Assembly: GCA_001916035.1 (NCBI GenBank)
Contig: MNRQ01000026.1
Location: forward strand, 1-38,868
Length of the DNA stretch: 38,868 nucleotides
Reading direction: 5' to 3'
Origin: Clostridium sp. 27_14
Lineage (GTDB): Bacteria; Bacillota; Clostridia; TANB77; CAG-508
The position numbers were made by a program, and so were the translations under genes. Below the pieces are notes generated by a model. It was not told where the DNA came from and ran no database searches. It saw nothing but the letters and a program-made list of their open reading frames with translations. Below, piece by piece: positions 28,814 to 37,068 of this stretch (position 1 is its first letter; every line of letters begins with the position of its first letter).

Positions 28814-28862
28814 CGGATATGTGCAAAAACAAGTAATAAAAAATCACGGATATGTGTAAAAA
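28814..28862 (+). repeat. Pair of 16-bp direct repeats upstream of the helicase promoter
   Basis: cggatatgtgcaaaaa (28814) and cggatatgtgtaaaaa (28847) lie 33 bases apart, about three helical turns. The second copy ends 34 bases before the -35 box of the helicase promoter, so they are a possible regulator binding site. Apart from them the stretch 28733-28896 holds nothing recognisable. Confidence 0.5.
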
Positions 28863-28896
28863 AGCACCTAACTCTACCCAAAAGCCACAAAAAACC

Positions 28897-28925
28897 TTGT
28901 CTAATATAATAATGTATAGTATAAT
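28897..28925 (+). promoter_or_regulatory. Promoter of the SNF2 helicase-trmFO operon
   Basis: TTGTCT (28897-28902), 17 bases, TATAAT (28920-28925), 44 bases before the helicase ATG. Confidence 0.65.
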
Positions 28926-28969
28926 AAAACACTAGAGAATAATAAAACCATAAAGGAAGGAACGAAAAA

Positions 28970-31900
28970 ATGCAAATAAATCCTGAAATAATAGAAGAAT
29001 TAATATTAGACGCGGGAGAAGCAAGAGCCAAAAAAGCAAGAAACTATAAGCAAGCAAAAAAGGTAATAATAACAGAAACAAAATACGAAGACCAAAACAA
29101 CTTCGAAGTAAAAGCAGAAGTATATGGAACAGAAACATATAATACATATATAGAAGTAAAAAAAGGAGAAATAGAAGACATAACCTGCACATGTCCAGAC
29201 TACCAACAACACTATGGAGTATGCAAACACAGTTTAGCAACAATATTAGAACTAAGAGACAAAAATGAAACAGCAAAAAAAGAACAACCAAAAAAAATCA
29301 TAGACAAAAATGAAGCAAAGTATAGAAGTTTCAGACAAATAGTAAACACATTTTACAATGAAGAAATAGACGACATAGCAGAAGACGAAGAAACAACAAT
29401 AAAAAACAAAGGAACAATAAAAATAGAGCCAAAAATATATTTTGACAGATTTACAGGAGAAATGAAAGCAGAATTCAAAATAGGAGAAAAAAGACTATAC
29501 AAAATAAAAGAACTATCAGAATTTTATGATAGAATAATGAACAAAACATACTACAAATACGGAGATAAATTACAATTTATACACACAAAAGAAGCATTTT
29601 CAGAAGAATCACAAAAATTACTAGAATTCATACTAAAATATGCAGAAATAATCAAATACGCAAACGCAAGCTCAAACAGCACATACCACTATTATGGAAA
29701 AGCACTAAGTGACACAAGTATAATGTTAAGCAACACAGGAATAGACGACCTATTTGAAATAATAAAAGGAAAAGAAATAAGATTCCAAAGAGATGGAATA
29801 GAAGAGAATGTAGAATTTATAGACAAAGACCCAAATCTAAAATTCAAGTTAAACAAAGAAAAAGACGAATATGTAATACAACCAAACCAAGACATATTCA
29901 AAATGAACATAATAAGAGGAAAAACACACAAATATATACTAAAAGAAAGCGAATTTTACAGACTATCAAGCGAATTCGAAAAAACAAAACTAAAACTACT
30001 AAACAGTTTCAGACAAAACTACGTATCAGAACTACACCTAGCAAAAGACGACCTAATGCAACTATTCTCAGTAATAATGCCAAAAATAAAAAACGCAATA
30101 AAACTAGGAAATGTAAGTGAAGAAGAAATAGAAGAATACAAACCAAAAGAACTAGGAGTAAAAGTATTTTTAGACTTCGACAAAAACGACTACATAATAG
30201 CAGACGTAAAATTCTGTTACGGAGAAACAGAATTCAACCCACTAGAAGAAAAGCAAGACATACAAATACCAAGAAACATGGTAGAAGAAGCAAAAGCATT
30301 AAACATATTCAGAAGAACAGGATTTATGTTTGACGTACAAAACACAAGATTTATATTACCAGACAATGACAAAATATACGAATTTTTAACACAAGACATA
30401 GAAACATACATGCAAAAATTTGAAGTAATGGCAACAGACAACTTCAAAACAAAACAAGTAACAAAACCAAAAATAGGATCAATAGGAGTAAAAGTAGAAA
30501 ACGACTTACTAAAAATAGACTTCAGTCAAATAGAATTCAATCTAGCAGAACTAAAAGACATAATGAACCAATACAAACTAAAAAAGAAATACCATAGACT
30601 AAAAGACGGAACATTTATAGAACTAGAAGAAAACAAAGAAATAGAATTTTTTGACCAAATACTAACAGGAATGGACTTAGACTACAAAGACATCGAAGAA
30701 GGAGAAATAGACTTACCAATAAACAGAAGTCTATACTTAAACCAACTATTAAAAGGAATAAAAGGAACAGAAATAGTAAAAAACCAAGAATACAAAAAAA
30801 TAGTAAACAAACTAAACCAAGAACAATTAGAAGAAGAATATGAGCTACCAAAAACATTAAACGCAAAACTAAGATACTACCAAAAAACAGGATATACATG
30901 GCTAAAAATACTAGACAATTACAAATTTGGAGGAATACTAGCAGACGACATGGGACTAGGAAAAACAATCCAAATCTTAGCAATAATACTAAATTACATA
31001 GAAGAAACAAAAAAAGAAAAAACAGAATCAACTAACAAAAAAGAAACAGAAAACAAAAATACATACAATACAGAAAAACAAAAAGAAAGAAAAACAAGTA
31101 TAGTAATATCACCAAGTTCCTTAACACTAAACTGGCTAAACGAAGCCCAAAAATTTGCACCAAACTTACAAGTAAAAGTTATAAGCGGAAAAGCATCAGA
31201 AAGAAAAGAACAAATAGAAAAATTAGAAAAATATGACATTATAATAACATCTTACGACTTACTAAAAAGAGACATAGAAGCATACAAACAAAAAGCATAC
31301 ACATTCAAATTCGCAATAACAGACGAAGCACAATACCTAAAAAACAGCAACACACAAAACGCAAAAGCAGTAAAACAAATAAAAGCACAAACAAAATATG
31401 CACTAACAGGAACCCCAATAGAAAACTCACTAGCAGAACTATGGTCAATATTTGACTTCATAATGCCAGGATATTTATTCAGGTACAAAAAATTCAAAAA
31501 CACGTATGAAGGACCAATAGTAAAAGAAAACGACGAAATAGCAATGAAAAAACTAAAAATGCTAATAGAACCATTTGTATTAAGAAGAACAAAAAAAGAA
31601 GTACTAACAGAATTACCAGAAAAAACAATAACAATACTAAACAACGAAATGAACGACGAACAGAAAAACATATATTTATCATACTTAGCACAAGCAAAAG
31701 AAGAAGTAGCAGAAGAAATAAACATAAACGGAATAGAAAGAAGCCAAATAAAAATACTATCAGCCCTAACAAGACTAAGACAAATATGTTGTCACCCAAA
31801 AATATTCATAGAAAACTATGAAGGAACAAGTAGCAAACTAGAACAATGCATGGAAATAGTAGAAGACGCAACAGAATCAGGACACAAAATATTAATATTT

Positions 31901-32341
31901 TCCACATACACATCAATGTTTGAAATAATGGAACAACAACTAAAAGAACAAAAAATACCATACTATAAACTAACAGGAAGCACAAAAGTAGACGAAAGAA
32001 TAAAAATGGTAGACGAATTTAACACAAACCAAAACATAAAAGTATTCCTAATATCATTAAAAGCAGGAGGAACAGGACTAAACCTAACAGGAGCCGACAT
32101 GGTAATACACTATGACCCATGGTGGAACCTATCAGCAGAAAACCAAGCAACAGACAGAGCATACCGAATAGGGCAAAAAAACAATGTACAAGTATACAAA
32201 CTAATAACCAAAAACTCAATAGAAGAAAAAATATACGAATTACAAATGAAAAAAGCAGAACTATCAGAAAATATGTTAAGCACACAAACCAAATTCATAA
32301 ACAAACTATCAAAAGACGAAATAATGAAACTATTCAGCTAA
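28970..32341 (+). CDS. SNF2-family helicase with SWIM zinc finger
   Basis: ATG at 28970 is preceded by aaaggaagg. A SWIM zinc finger near the N-terminus has C73, C75, C85 and H87 (ITCTCPDYQQHYGVCKH). A long middle part, probably the SNF2-associated domain, leads to the ATPase. It has Walker A LADDMGLGKTIQ (about residues 657-669), a DEAQ-type Walker B (ITDEAQYLKNS, about 784), TGTPIENSLAELWSIFDF, and the C-terminal helicase half with GGTGLNLTGAD and arginine finger region DRAYRIGQ (about 1063-1070). All core motifs are present at 1,123 residues, typical of bacterial SWIM-SNF2 proteins. These are ATP-driven DNA translocases that remodel protein-DNA complexes; the exact target is unknown. trmFO follows after 54 bases, so the two are probably cotranscribed. 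Confidence 0.92.
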   Translation: MQINPEIIEELILDAGEARAKKARNYKQAKKVIITETKYEDQNNFEVKAEVYGTETYNTYIEVKKGEIEDITCTCPDYQQHYGVCKHSLATILELRDKNETAKKEQPKKIIDKNEAKYRSFRQIVNTFYNEEIDDIAEDEETTIKNKGTIKIEPKIYFDRFTGEMKAEFKIGEKRLYKIKELSEFYDRIMNKTYYKYGDKLQFIHTKEAFSEESQKLLEFILKYAEIIKYANASSNSTYHYYGKALSDTSIMLSNTGIDDLFEIIKGKEIRFQRDGIEENVEFIDKDPNLKFKLNKEKDEYVIQPNQDIFKMNIIRGKTHKYILKESEFYRLSSEFEKTKLKLLNSFRQNYVSELHLAKDDLMQLFSVIMPKIKNAIKLGNVSEEEIEEYKPKELGVKVFLDFDKNDYIIADVKFCYGETEFNPLEEKQDIQIPRNMVEEAKALNIFRRTGFMFDVQNTRFILPDNDKIYEFLTQDIETYMQKFEVMATDNFKTKQVTKPKIGSIGVKVENDLLKIDFSQIEFNLAELKDIMNQYKLKKKYHRLKDGTFIELEENKEIEFFDQILTGMDLDYKDIEEGEIDLPINRSLYLNQLLKGIKGTEIVKNQEYKKIVNKLNQEQLEEEYELPKTLNAKLRYYQKTGYTWLKILDNYKFGGILADDMGLGKTIQILAIILNYIEETKKEKTESTNKKETENKNTYNTEKQKERKTSIVISPSSLTLNWLNEAQKFAPNLQVKVISGKASERKEQIEKLEKYDIIITSYDLLKRDIEAYKQKAYTFKFAITDEAQYLKNSNTQNAKAVKQIKAQTKYALTGTPIENSLAELWSIFDFIMPGYLFRYKKFKNTYEGPIVKENDEIAMKKLKMLIEPFVLRRTKKEVLTELPEKTITILNNEMNDEQKNIYLSYLAQAKEEVAEEININGIERSQIKILSALTRLRQICCHPKIFIENYEGTSSKLEQCMEIVEDATESGHKILIFSTYTSMFEIMEQQLKEQKIPYYKLTGSTKVDERIKMVDEFNTNQNIKVFLISLKAGGTGLNLTGADMVIHYDPWWNLSAENQATDRAYRIGQKNNVQVYKLITKNSIEEKIYELQMKKAELSENMLSTQTKFINKLSKDEIMKLFS

Positions 32342-32395
32342 AAAATTAAACAAAGCAAAAAAATGCAGAACTCATAAAAAAGAAAGAAGGAAAAA

Positions 32396-33913
32396 ATGGA
32401 ACAATATATAAATGTAATAGGAGGAGGCTTAGCAGGAACAGAAGCAGCATACCAAATAGCAAAAAAAGGAATAAAAGTAAAACTATATGAAATGAAACCA
32501 CAAAAACACACACCAGCACACAACAGCAATGATTTAGCAGAAATAGTATGCAGTAACTCCTTAAAATCAAATTTAATAACAAACGCATGTGGACTACTAA
32601 AAGAAGAACTAAGAAAATTAGACTCACTACTAATAAAAATAGCAGACGAAACAAAAGTACCAGCAGGCCAAGCACTAGCAGTAGACAGAGAGCAATTTTC
32701 AAAAAAAGTAACAGAACAAATAAAAAACAACCCATTAATAGAAACAATAACAGCCGAAATAGGAAAAGACATATCAATAAAAGACCTATCAAAAGAAGCA
32801 ATAACAATAATAGCAACAGGACCACTAACATCAGAACCACTAGCAAAAGAAATACAAGAAATAACAGGACAAGACAAATTTTATTTTTATGACGCAGCAG
32901 CACCAATAGTAACAAAAGAAAGCATAGACTTCAACATAGCATTTTATGGAGACAGATACACACAAGAAAAAAAGAAAGAAGAAACAATGGAAGAATGGCA
33001 AAAAAGAATAAAAGAAATAAACAAAAGTAAAGAAAAAACAGAAGAAAATATAAACAACAGTGAAGAAAAAGTGGAAAACAATCAAGAAACATTAAGCAAC
33101 AAAGAAGAAAACACACCAAATATCAACGAAAAAAACTCAGAAAACAGCTACATAAACTTACCATTCAATCAAGAAGAATACGAAGGATTTTGGAAAGCAC
33201 TAACAGAAGCAGAAGTAGTAACACTACACGAATTTGAAAAAAGAGAAATATTTGAAGGATGCATGCCAATCGAAATCATGGCAAAAAGAGGAAAAGACAC
33301 ACTAAGATTCGGACCACTAAAACCAGTAGGATTCGACGACCCAAGAACAGGAAAAAGACCTTATGCAGTAGTACAACTAAGACAAGACGACACACAAGCA
33401 TCAATATATAACATAGTAGGCTTCCAAACAAATCTAAAATTTGGAGAACAAAAAAGAGTATTCTCAATGATACCAGGACTAGAAAAAGCAGAATTCATCA
33501 AATATGGAGTAATGCACAGAAACACATACATAAACTCACCAACACTACTAGACCAAACATACAACCTAAAAAGCAACACAAATATATACTTTGCAGGACA
33601 AATAACAGGAGTAGAAGGATATGTAGAATCAATATCATCAGGAATGGTAGCAGCACTAAACGCAGTAAACCAATTAGAGAAAAATAGAACCAAAAAAACA
33701 GAAACAGAAAAAACAAAAGAAAAAATTATATTTTCAGAAAACACAATAATAGGAAGTCTAGCAAAATACATATCAACAAAAAACGAAAAATTTCAACCAA
33801 TGAACGCAAATTTTGGAATATTACCAGAACTAGAAGGCAAAAAGATAAAAGACAAAAAAGAAAGATACTTAAAACTAGCAGAAAGAAGTCTATTACAACT
33901 AATTAAGAAATAA
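32396..33913 (+). CDS. trmFO: Methylenetetrahydrofolate-tRNA-(uracil-5-)-methyltransferase TrmFO
   Basis: The enzyme forms 5-methyluridine at position 54 in the tRNA T-loop, using methylene-THF as carbon donor and FAD as reductant. The N-terminal FAD motif is VIGGGLAGTEAA. Both functional cysteine contexts are visible: AEIVCSNSLKSN and FEGCMPIE. PYAVVQLRQDD, NIVGFQTNLKFGEQ, YGVMHRNTYINSP and FAGQITGVEGYVES also match the family. At 505 residues it is about 70 longer than usual. The excess is a Lys/Glu/Asn-rich insert at about residues 188-257, between FYGDRY and SYINLPFNQEEYEGFW, where relatives have a few residues. The reading frame is intact, so the insert is probably a disordered surface loop. 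The ATG has agaaagaagg just upstream, and the gene lies 54 bases after the helicase gene. Confidence 0.95.
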   Translation: MEQYINVIGGGLAGTEAAYQIAKKGIKVKLYEMKPQKHTPAHNSNDLAEIVCSNSLKSNLITNACGLLKEELRKLDSLLIKIADETKVPAGQALAVDREQFSKKVTEQIKNNPLIETITAEIGKDISIKDLSKEAITIIATGPLTSEPLAKEIQEITGQDKFYFYDAAAPIVTKESIDFNIAFYGDRYTQEKKKEETMEEWQKRIKEINKSKEKTEENINNSEEKVENNQETLSNKEENTPNINEKNSENSYINLPFNQEEYEGFWKALTEAEVVTLHEFEKREIFEGCMPIEIMAKRGKDTLRFGPLKPVGFDDPRTGKRPYAVVQLRQDDTQASIYNIVGFQTNLKFGEQKRVFSMIPGLEKAEFIKYGVMHRNTYINSPTLLDQTYNLKSNTNIYFAGQITGVEGYVESISSGMVAALNAVNQLEKNRTKKTETEKTKEKIIFSENTIIGSLAKYISTKNEKFQPMNANFGILPELEGKKIKDKKERYLKLAERSLLQLIKK

Positions 33914-33956
33914 AAAAGAGCATTGCAAGAATTCCACAGAACTTTATGTAAAACTA

Positions 33957-33985
33957 TTGCAAAAAAAATAAAAATTTGTTATACT
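33957..33985 (+). promoter_or_regulatory. Promoter upstream of the 543-aa protein gene
   Basis: TTGCAA (33957-33962), 17 bases, TATACT (33980-33985), 73 bases before the ATG. It suggests transcription separate from the helicase-trmFO operon. Confidence 0.55.
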
Positions 33986-34058
33986 AAAAATAGCGTAAAA
34001 AAGAGAAAAAGATATAAAAAGTAAAAAAAATAGTATTTTAAGAAAGGAAAAACAAAGT

Positions 34059-35690
34059 ATGAGTAGTAAAGTAGATTTAAAAATATATTTAGAAGGATAC
34101 AAAAATGTCTCAAAAAAAGCACAAGAATTAGGAGTAGAAGATTTAGATAAAAGAAAAGAAAAACTAGAAAACCAAATAAAAAAAGCAGAAGAAACAGTAA
34201 ATAAAATGACAGGAATGACATCAAAAGAATTCCAAGCAAAATCTAAAAAATACATAGAACTAATAAAAAGCAATGAAAAAGAATTAGCAGAAATAGATAA
34301 AAAACAAGAAGAAAGAGCAAAAAATCCAACAATAGAGCAAGAAATAAAAGATCTAAGACAAGCCAAAAAGAACATCATAGAAAGTGCAAAAGAAGCAGCA
34401 AACAAAGCACTAAATGAATTAGAAGACAACAAACCAAATATAAAAGCACTAAACGAAAAGAAAAAAGAACAACAAAACATAGAACAACAACTAAAAGACA
34501 TGAAACAAGAAGAAAAAACAAATCCAAAAAAGGTCAAAGACACAAAATATAAAGAATACTTAGCACAAAAATTAAAAACAGTAAAAAAAGAAATAAAAGA
34601 AATAGAACCAGAAGCTAAAAAAGAAAGAACACAACAAAAAGCAGAAGAAAAAGAAATAAAAGAAGAATTAAAAAAGTTCTTATTAAATATAGGAAAAGTA
34701 AACAGAGGAGAAGAAACAATCCCAATGGCATCAGATGTAGAAGCAGCAAAAACAAAAGAAAACGAACAAAAGCAAACAAGAAAAGAAAATAAAGAAAATG
34801 AAGAATACTTAAAAGCATGGGATGAAGCAATAAAAGAAAATGAAATTAGAGACGCATGGGCAGAAGCAGAAAAAGAAAATAAACAAAGAGAAGCAGCAAA
34901 AAATCTTATAAGCAAAAAAGAATATGCAAAATACACTGACGAACTACCATTTGACATAGAAATAACACTAGGAAGAAAAGGAATCATAATATACAACCAA
35001 AAAGAATATAAAATACCAAGAAGTGCATTAAGAGACACAGACGAATTAGACAGTTTAGAAATAATAGCAGCAATAGAAGAAACAGGAATGAAAATAGAAG
35101 ACCCAAAAATGCTAGAACAAATCTTAAAAATAAGTCCAACAGATTATACAGTAATACAAGGAATCTGCATGGCAAAGAAAATGGAAAACAGTGATAAAGC
35201 AACAATATTAAACAACTACTTTAACGAATGTTTTAAAGCATCAAAACACGAAAAAGTAAACAACATCTGTAACATCACGTATGACCTAAATGACATCTCA
35301 AAAGCAAGCACAATGAAAGAATATGACAGATTTTCATTTTTACAAAAAGCAAAAAGAGCAGAAAGATACAACATAGGAAAACAAGAAGGAAGATTCAAAC
35401 CAACATTCTTCTCAAAAATAATGGACAAAATATTGGGAGAAGGAAGCCTAGAAAAATTAGCAGAAAAAAATGAAACAAGAGAAATAGAAAACGCAACAGC
35501 AATAAACACAGCATTAAGCAAAGATGACGTCACAGAAGCACATAACTTCCTAAACAGCCTAAAAGTAGACCAAAAACAAAACATAGGAAAAGACTTCGAA
35601 AGAACAACCCTAGACGACGAACAAATGAAAGAAATCAAAAATGTCTATGCAGAAGAAGCCCAAAAAAGAGAAGAAGGAGAAAGCAGATAA
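34059..35690 (+). CDS. Coiled-coil-rich protein of unknown function (543 aa)
   Basis: The start MSSKVDLKIYLEG is preceded by aagaaagg. Residues about 20-285 are almost entirely charged, with K/E-rich heptad-like stretches (KRKEKLENQIKKAEETVNK, KKKEQQNIEQQLKDMKQEE), and should form long coiled coils. About residues 290-430 look folded (LPFDIEITLGRKGIIIYN, EYKIPRSALRDTDELDSLE, DYTVIQGICMAKKM) and may be a small globular domain. The C-terminal 100 residues are again helical and charged, ending in EEGESR. There is no signal peptide, membrane helix or catalytic motif, and I do not recognise the family. It has its own promoter and no close downstream partner. A cytoplasmic structural or filament-like role is possible but is inferred only from the coiled-coil content. 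Confidence 0.75.
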   Translation: MSSKVDLKIYLEGYKNVSKKAQELGVEDLDKRKEKLENQIKKAEETVNKMTGMTSKEFQAKSKKYIELIKSNEKELAEIDKKQEERAKNPTIEQEIKDLRQAKKNIIESAKEAANKALNELEDNKPNIKALNEKKKEQQNIEQQLKDMKQEEKTNPKKVKDTKYKEYLAQKLKTVKKEIKEIEPEAKKERTQQKAEEKEIKEELKKFLLNIGKVNRGEETIPMASDVEAAKTKENEQKQTRKENKENEEYLKAWDEAIKENEIRDAWAEAEKENKQREAAKNLISKKEYAKYTDELPFDIEITLGRKGIIIYNQKEYKIPRSALRDTDELDSLEIIAAIEETGMKIEDPKMLEQILKISPTDYTVIQGICMAKKMENSDKATILNNYFNECFKASKHEKVNNICNITYDLNDISKASTMKEYDRFSFLQKAKRAERYNIGKQEGRFKPTFFSKIMDKILGEGSLEKLAEKNETREIENATAINTALSKDDVTEAHNFLNSLKVDQKQNIGKDFERTTLDDEQMKEIKNVYAEEAQKREEGESR

Positions 35691-36158
35691 AAAGCAAACA
35701 ATAAAAAATATAATAAAATCAAAATAAATAAAAATAATACAAAAAAGAAAACAAAACGAAAATAAAAACGAAAAATAAAAAAACAAGAGTAAAAAAGAAA
35801 TAGCATATAATAAATATATAACTAAACATAAAAAAATATACCCCAAAAAAGGAACACAAAAGTCTCTTTATTGGAGTTATATTTTTTTACGCTTATTAAA
35901 CCAAAAGGTGCACTTTTAATATGTTCTATAAAAACCAACTATATGATAAAATAGCTAAATAGAAAAAATAAAAAAGCCTTTCAAAAAGTTTTTATAAAAA
36001 TAATGCCCCAAAAGCAAATTTTATAAAAAATCTTTAAAAAAGGTATAATTAATTTATAAACTTAAATAAAAATATACAATGAATTTTATACCATATACCA
36101 ACAAAAAATGCAATATTAAGTTGAAAAAAATTATATAAAAATCATATAAAGAATTTAG
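35691..36158. other. AT-rich intergenic region before the DGR target gene
   Basis: No gene is visible. The first 150 bases are A-rich; from about 35850 the composition becomes balanced (agtctctttattggagttat...). I saw no recognised riboswitch. A possible promoter lies at 36020-36049 (listed separately). Confidence 0.45.
36020..36049 (+). promoter_or_regulatory. Possible promoter for the DGR target gene
   Basis: A perfect -10 TATAAT (36044-36049) with a weak -35 TTTATA (36020-36025) at 18 bases. It would give a leader of about 200 bases containing two hairpins. Confidence 0.35.
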
Positions 36159-36200
36159 AAAAATCGTTGATACTGTAAGTAAATACGATTTTTTTGTTTT
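36159..36200 (+). terminator. Terminator-like hairpin in the leader of the DGR target gene
   Basis: aaaaatcgt (36159-36167) pairs with acgattttt (36185-36193) and is followed by a T-run (tttttgtttttt). It lies 58 bases before the start codon, so it either ends an upstream transcript or works as an attenuator. Confidence 0.55.
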
Positions 36201-36223
36201 TTATTAAGTTTATAACTTAATAA
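36201..36223 (+). promoter_or_regulatory. Perfect 9-bp inverted repeat upstream of the DGR target
   Basis: ttattaagt and acttaataa flank a 5-base loop directly after the terminator T-run and 18 bases before the gaaggagga ribosome binding site. It is an operator or a second leader hairpin. Confidence 0.5.
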
Positions 36224-36258
36224 AAAAATCATAAGAAAAAGAAGGAGGAATTTAAAAA

Positions 36259-37068
36259 ATGAACACAAAAAGGAAAAACGCAAGAGGAATCACACTAATA
36301 GCATTAGTAATAACAATAATAGTGCTTTTAATATTAGTGGGAATAACAATTAATGCATTAAGTGGAGAAAATGGAATACTAAAAAGAGCAACACAAGCAA
36401 AAAGTAAAACAGGAAGAGCAAATGCATTAGAACAAATTAATTTAGCAATAATAACAGCAAGGACAGAAGGATTAGGACAAGTAGACAAAACAGTATTAAG
36501 AAATGAAATAACAAAAGCAGGAATGACAGTAAAAACAGATGGAGATGATTTACCTTATGAAGTAGTATCAGACAAATATTTATTTAGAATAAATGAAGAC
36601 TACACAGTAGAAGAAATCTCAGGAATAGGATTATCAAAAAAAGAGTTAAAGTTGTTTAGTGGAGAAAGTGAAACAATAACAGCAACACTAACAGAAGGAG
36701 TAACAGGAACAATAACATGGGAAAGTGCAGACAAAAATGTAGCAACAGTAGAAAATGGAAAAATAACAGCAGTAGGAACAACAGGAAGCACAACAATAAC
36801 AGCAAAAGTAGAAGGAACAGAATATGAAGCAACTTGTAAAGTAAGTATAGTACAAAAAGTAACAAGTATAACAGCAAAAAATGTAACAGTAGGAAAAAAT
36901 CAAACAGCAAAAATAGAAGTAATAACAACACCAACAGGGCTAGTAGAAGACTTAACATATACATCAGATACACCAAGTATAGCAACAGTAGCAGAAGATG
37001 GAACAGTAACAGGAGTAGCAACAGGAAGTGCAACAATAACAATAAAAGGAAAAGTATCAAAACAGTAA
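36259..37068 (+). CDS. Prepilin-leader protein with Big_2 domains, N-terminal part of DGR target
   Basis: ATG at 36259 follows gaaggagga. The N-terminus has a type IV prepilin-type signal: a basic leader, RG at the expected cleavage point, then ITLIALVITIIVLLILVGI. The usual Glu at position +5 of the mature form is Ala here, as in many clostridial pilin-like proteins. A pilin-like helix (about residues 25-60) is followed by a small domain and two Big_2 Ig-like modules (SADKNVATVENGKITAVG, SDTPSIATVAEDGTVTGVA). The frame ends at TAA 37066-37068, immediately after TCA AAA CAG. One base of shift at the AAAA run restores a long frame leading to the variable lectin-like domain. The protein is probably the cell-surface display part of a DGR-diversified protein. 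Confidence 0.85.
   Translation: MNTKRKNARGITLIALVITIIVLLILVGITINALSGENGILKRATQAKSKTGRANALEQINLAIITARTEGLGQVDKTVLRNEITKAGMTVKTDGDDLPYEVVSDKYLFRINEDYTVEEISGIGLSKKELKLFSGESETITATLTEGVTGTITWESADKNVATVENGKITAVGTTGSTTITAKVEGTEYEATCKVSIVQKVTSITAKNVTVGKNQTAKIEVITTPTGLVEDLTYTSDTPSIATVAEDGTVTGVATGSATITIKGKVSKQ

Noticed and set aside
35850..36160. Riboswitch in the long leader before the pilin-like gene
   Set aside because: I found no known aptamer core; only a terminator-like hairpin and an inverted repeat are supported.
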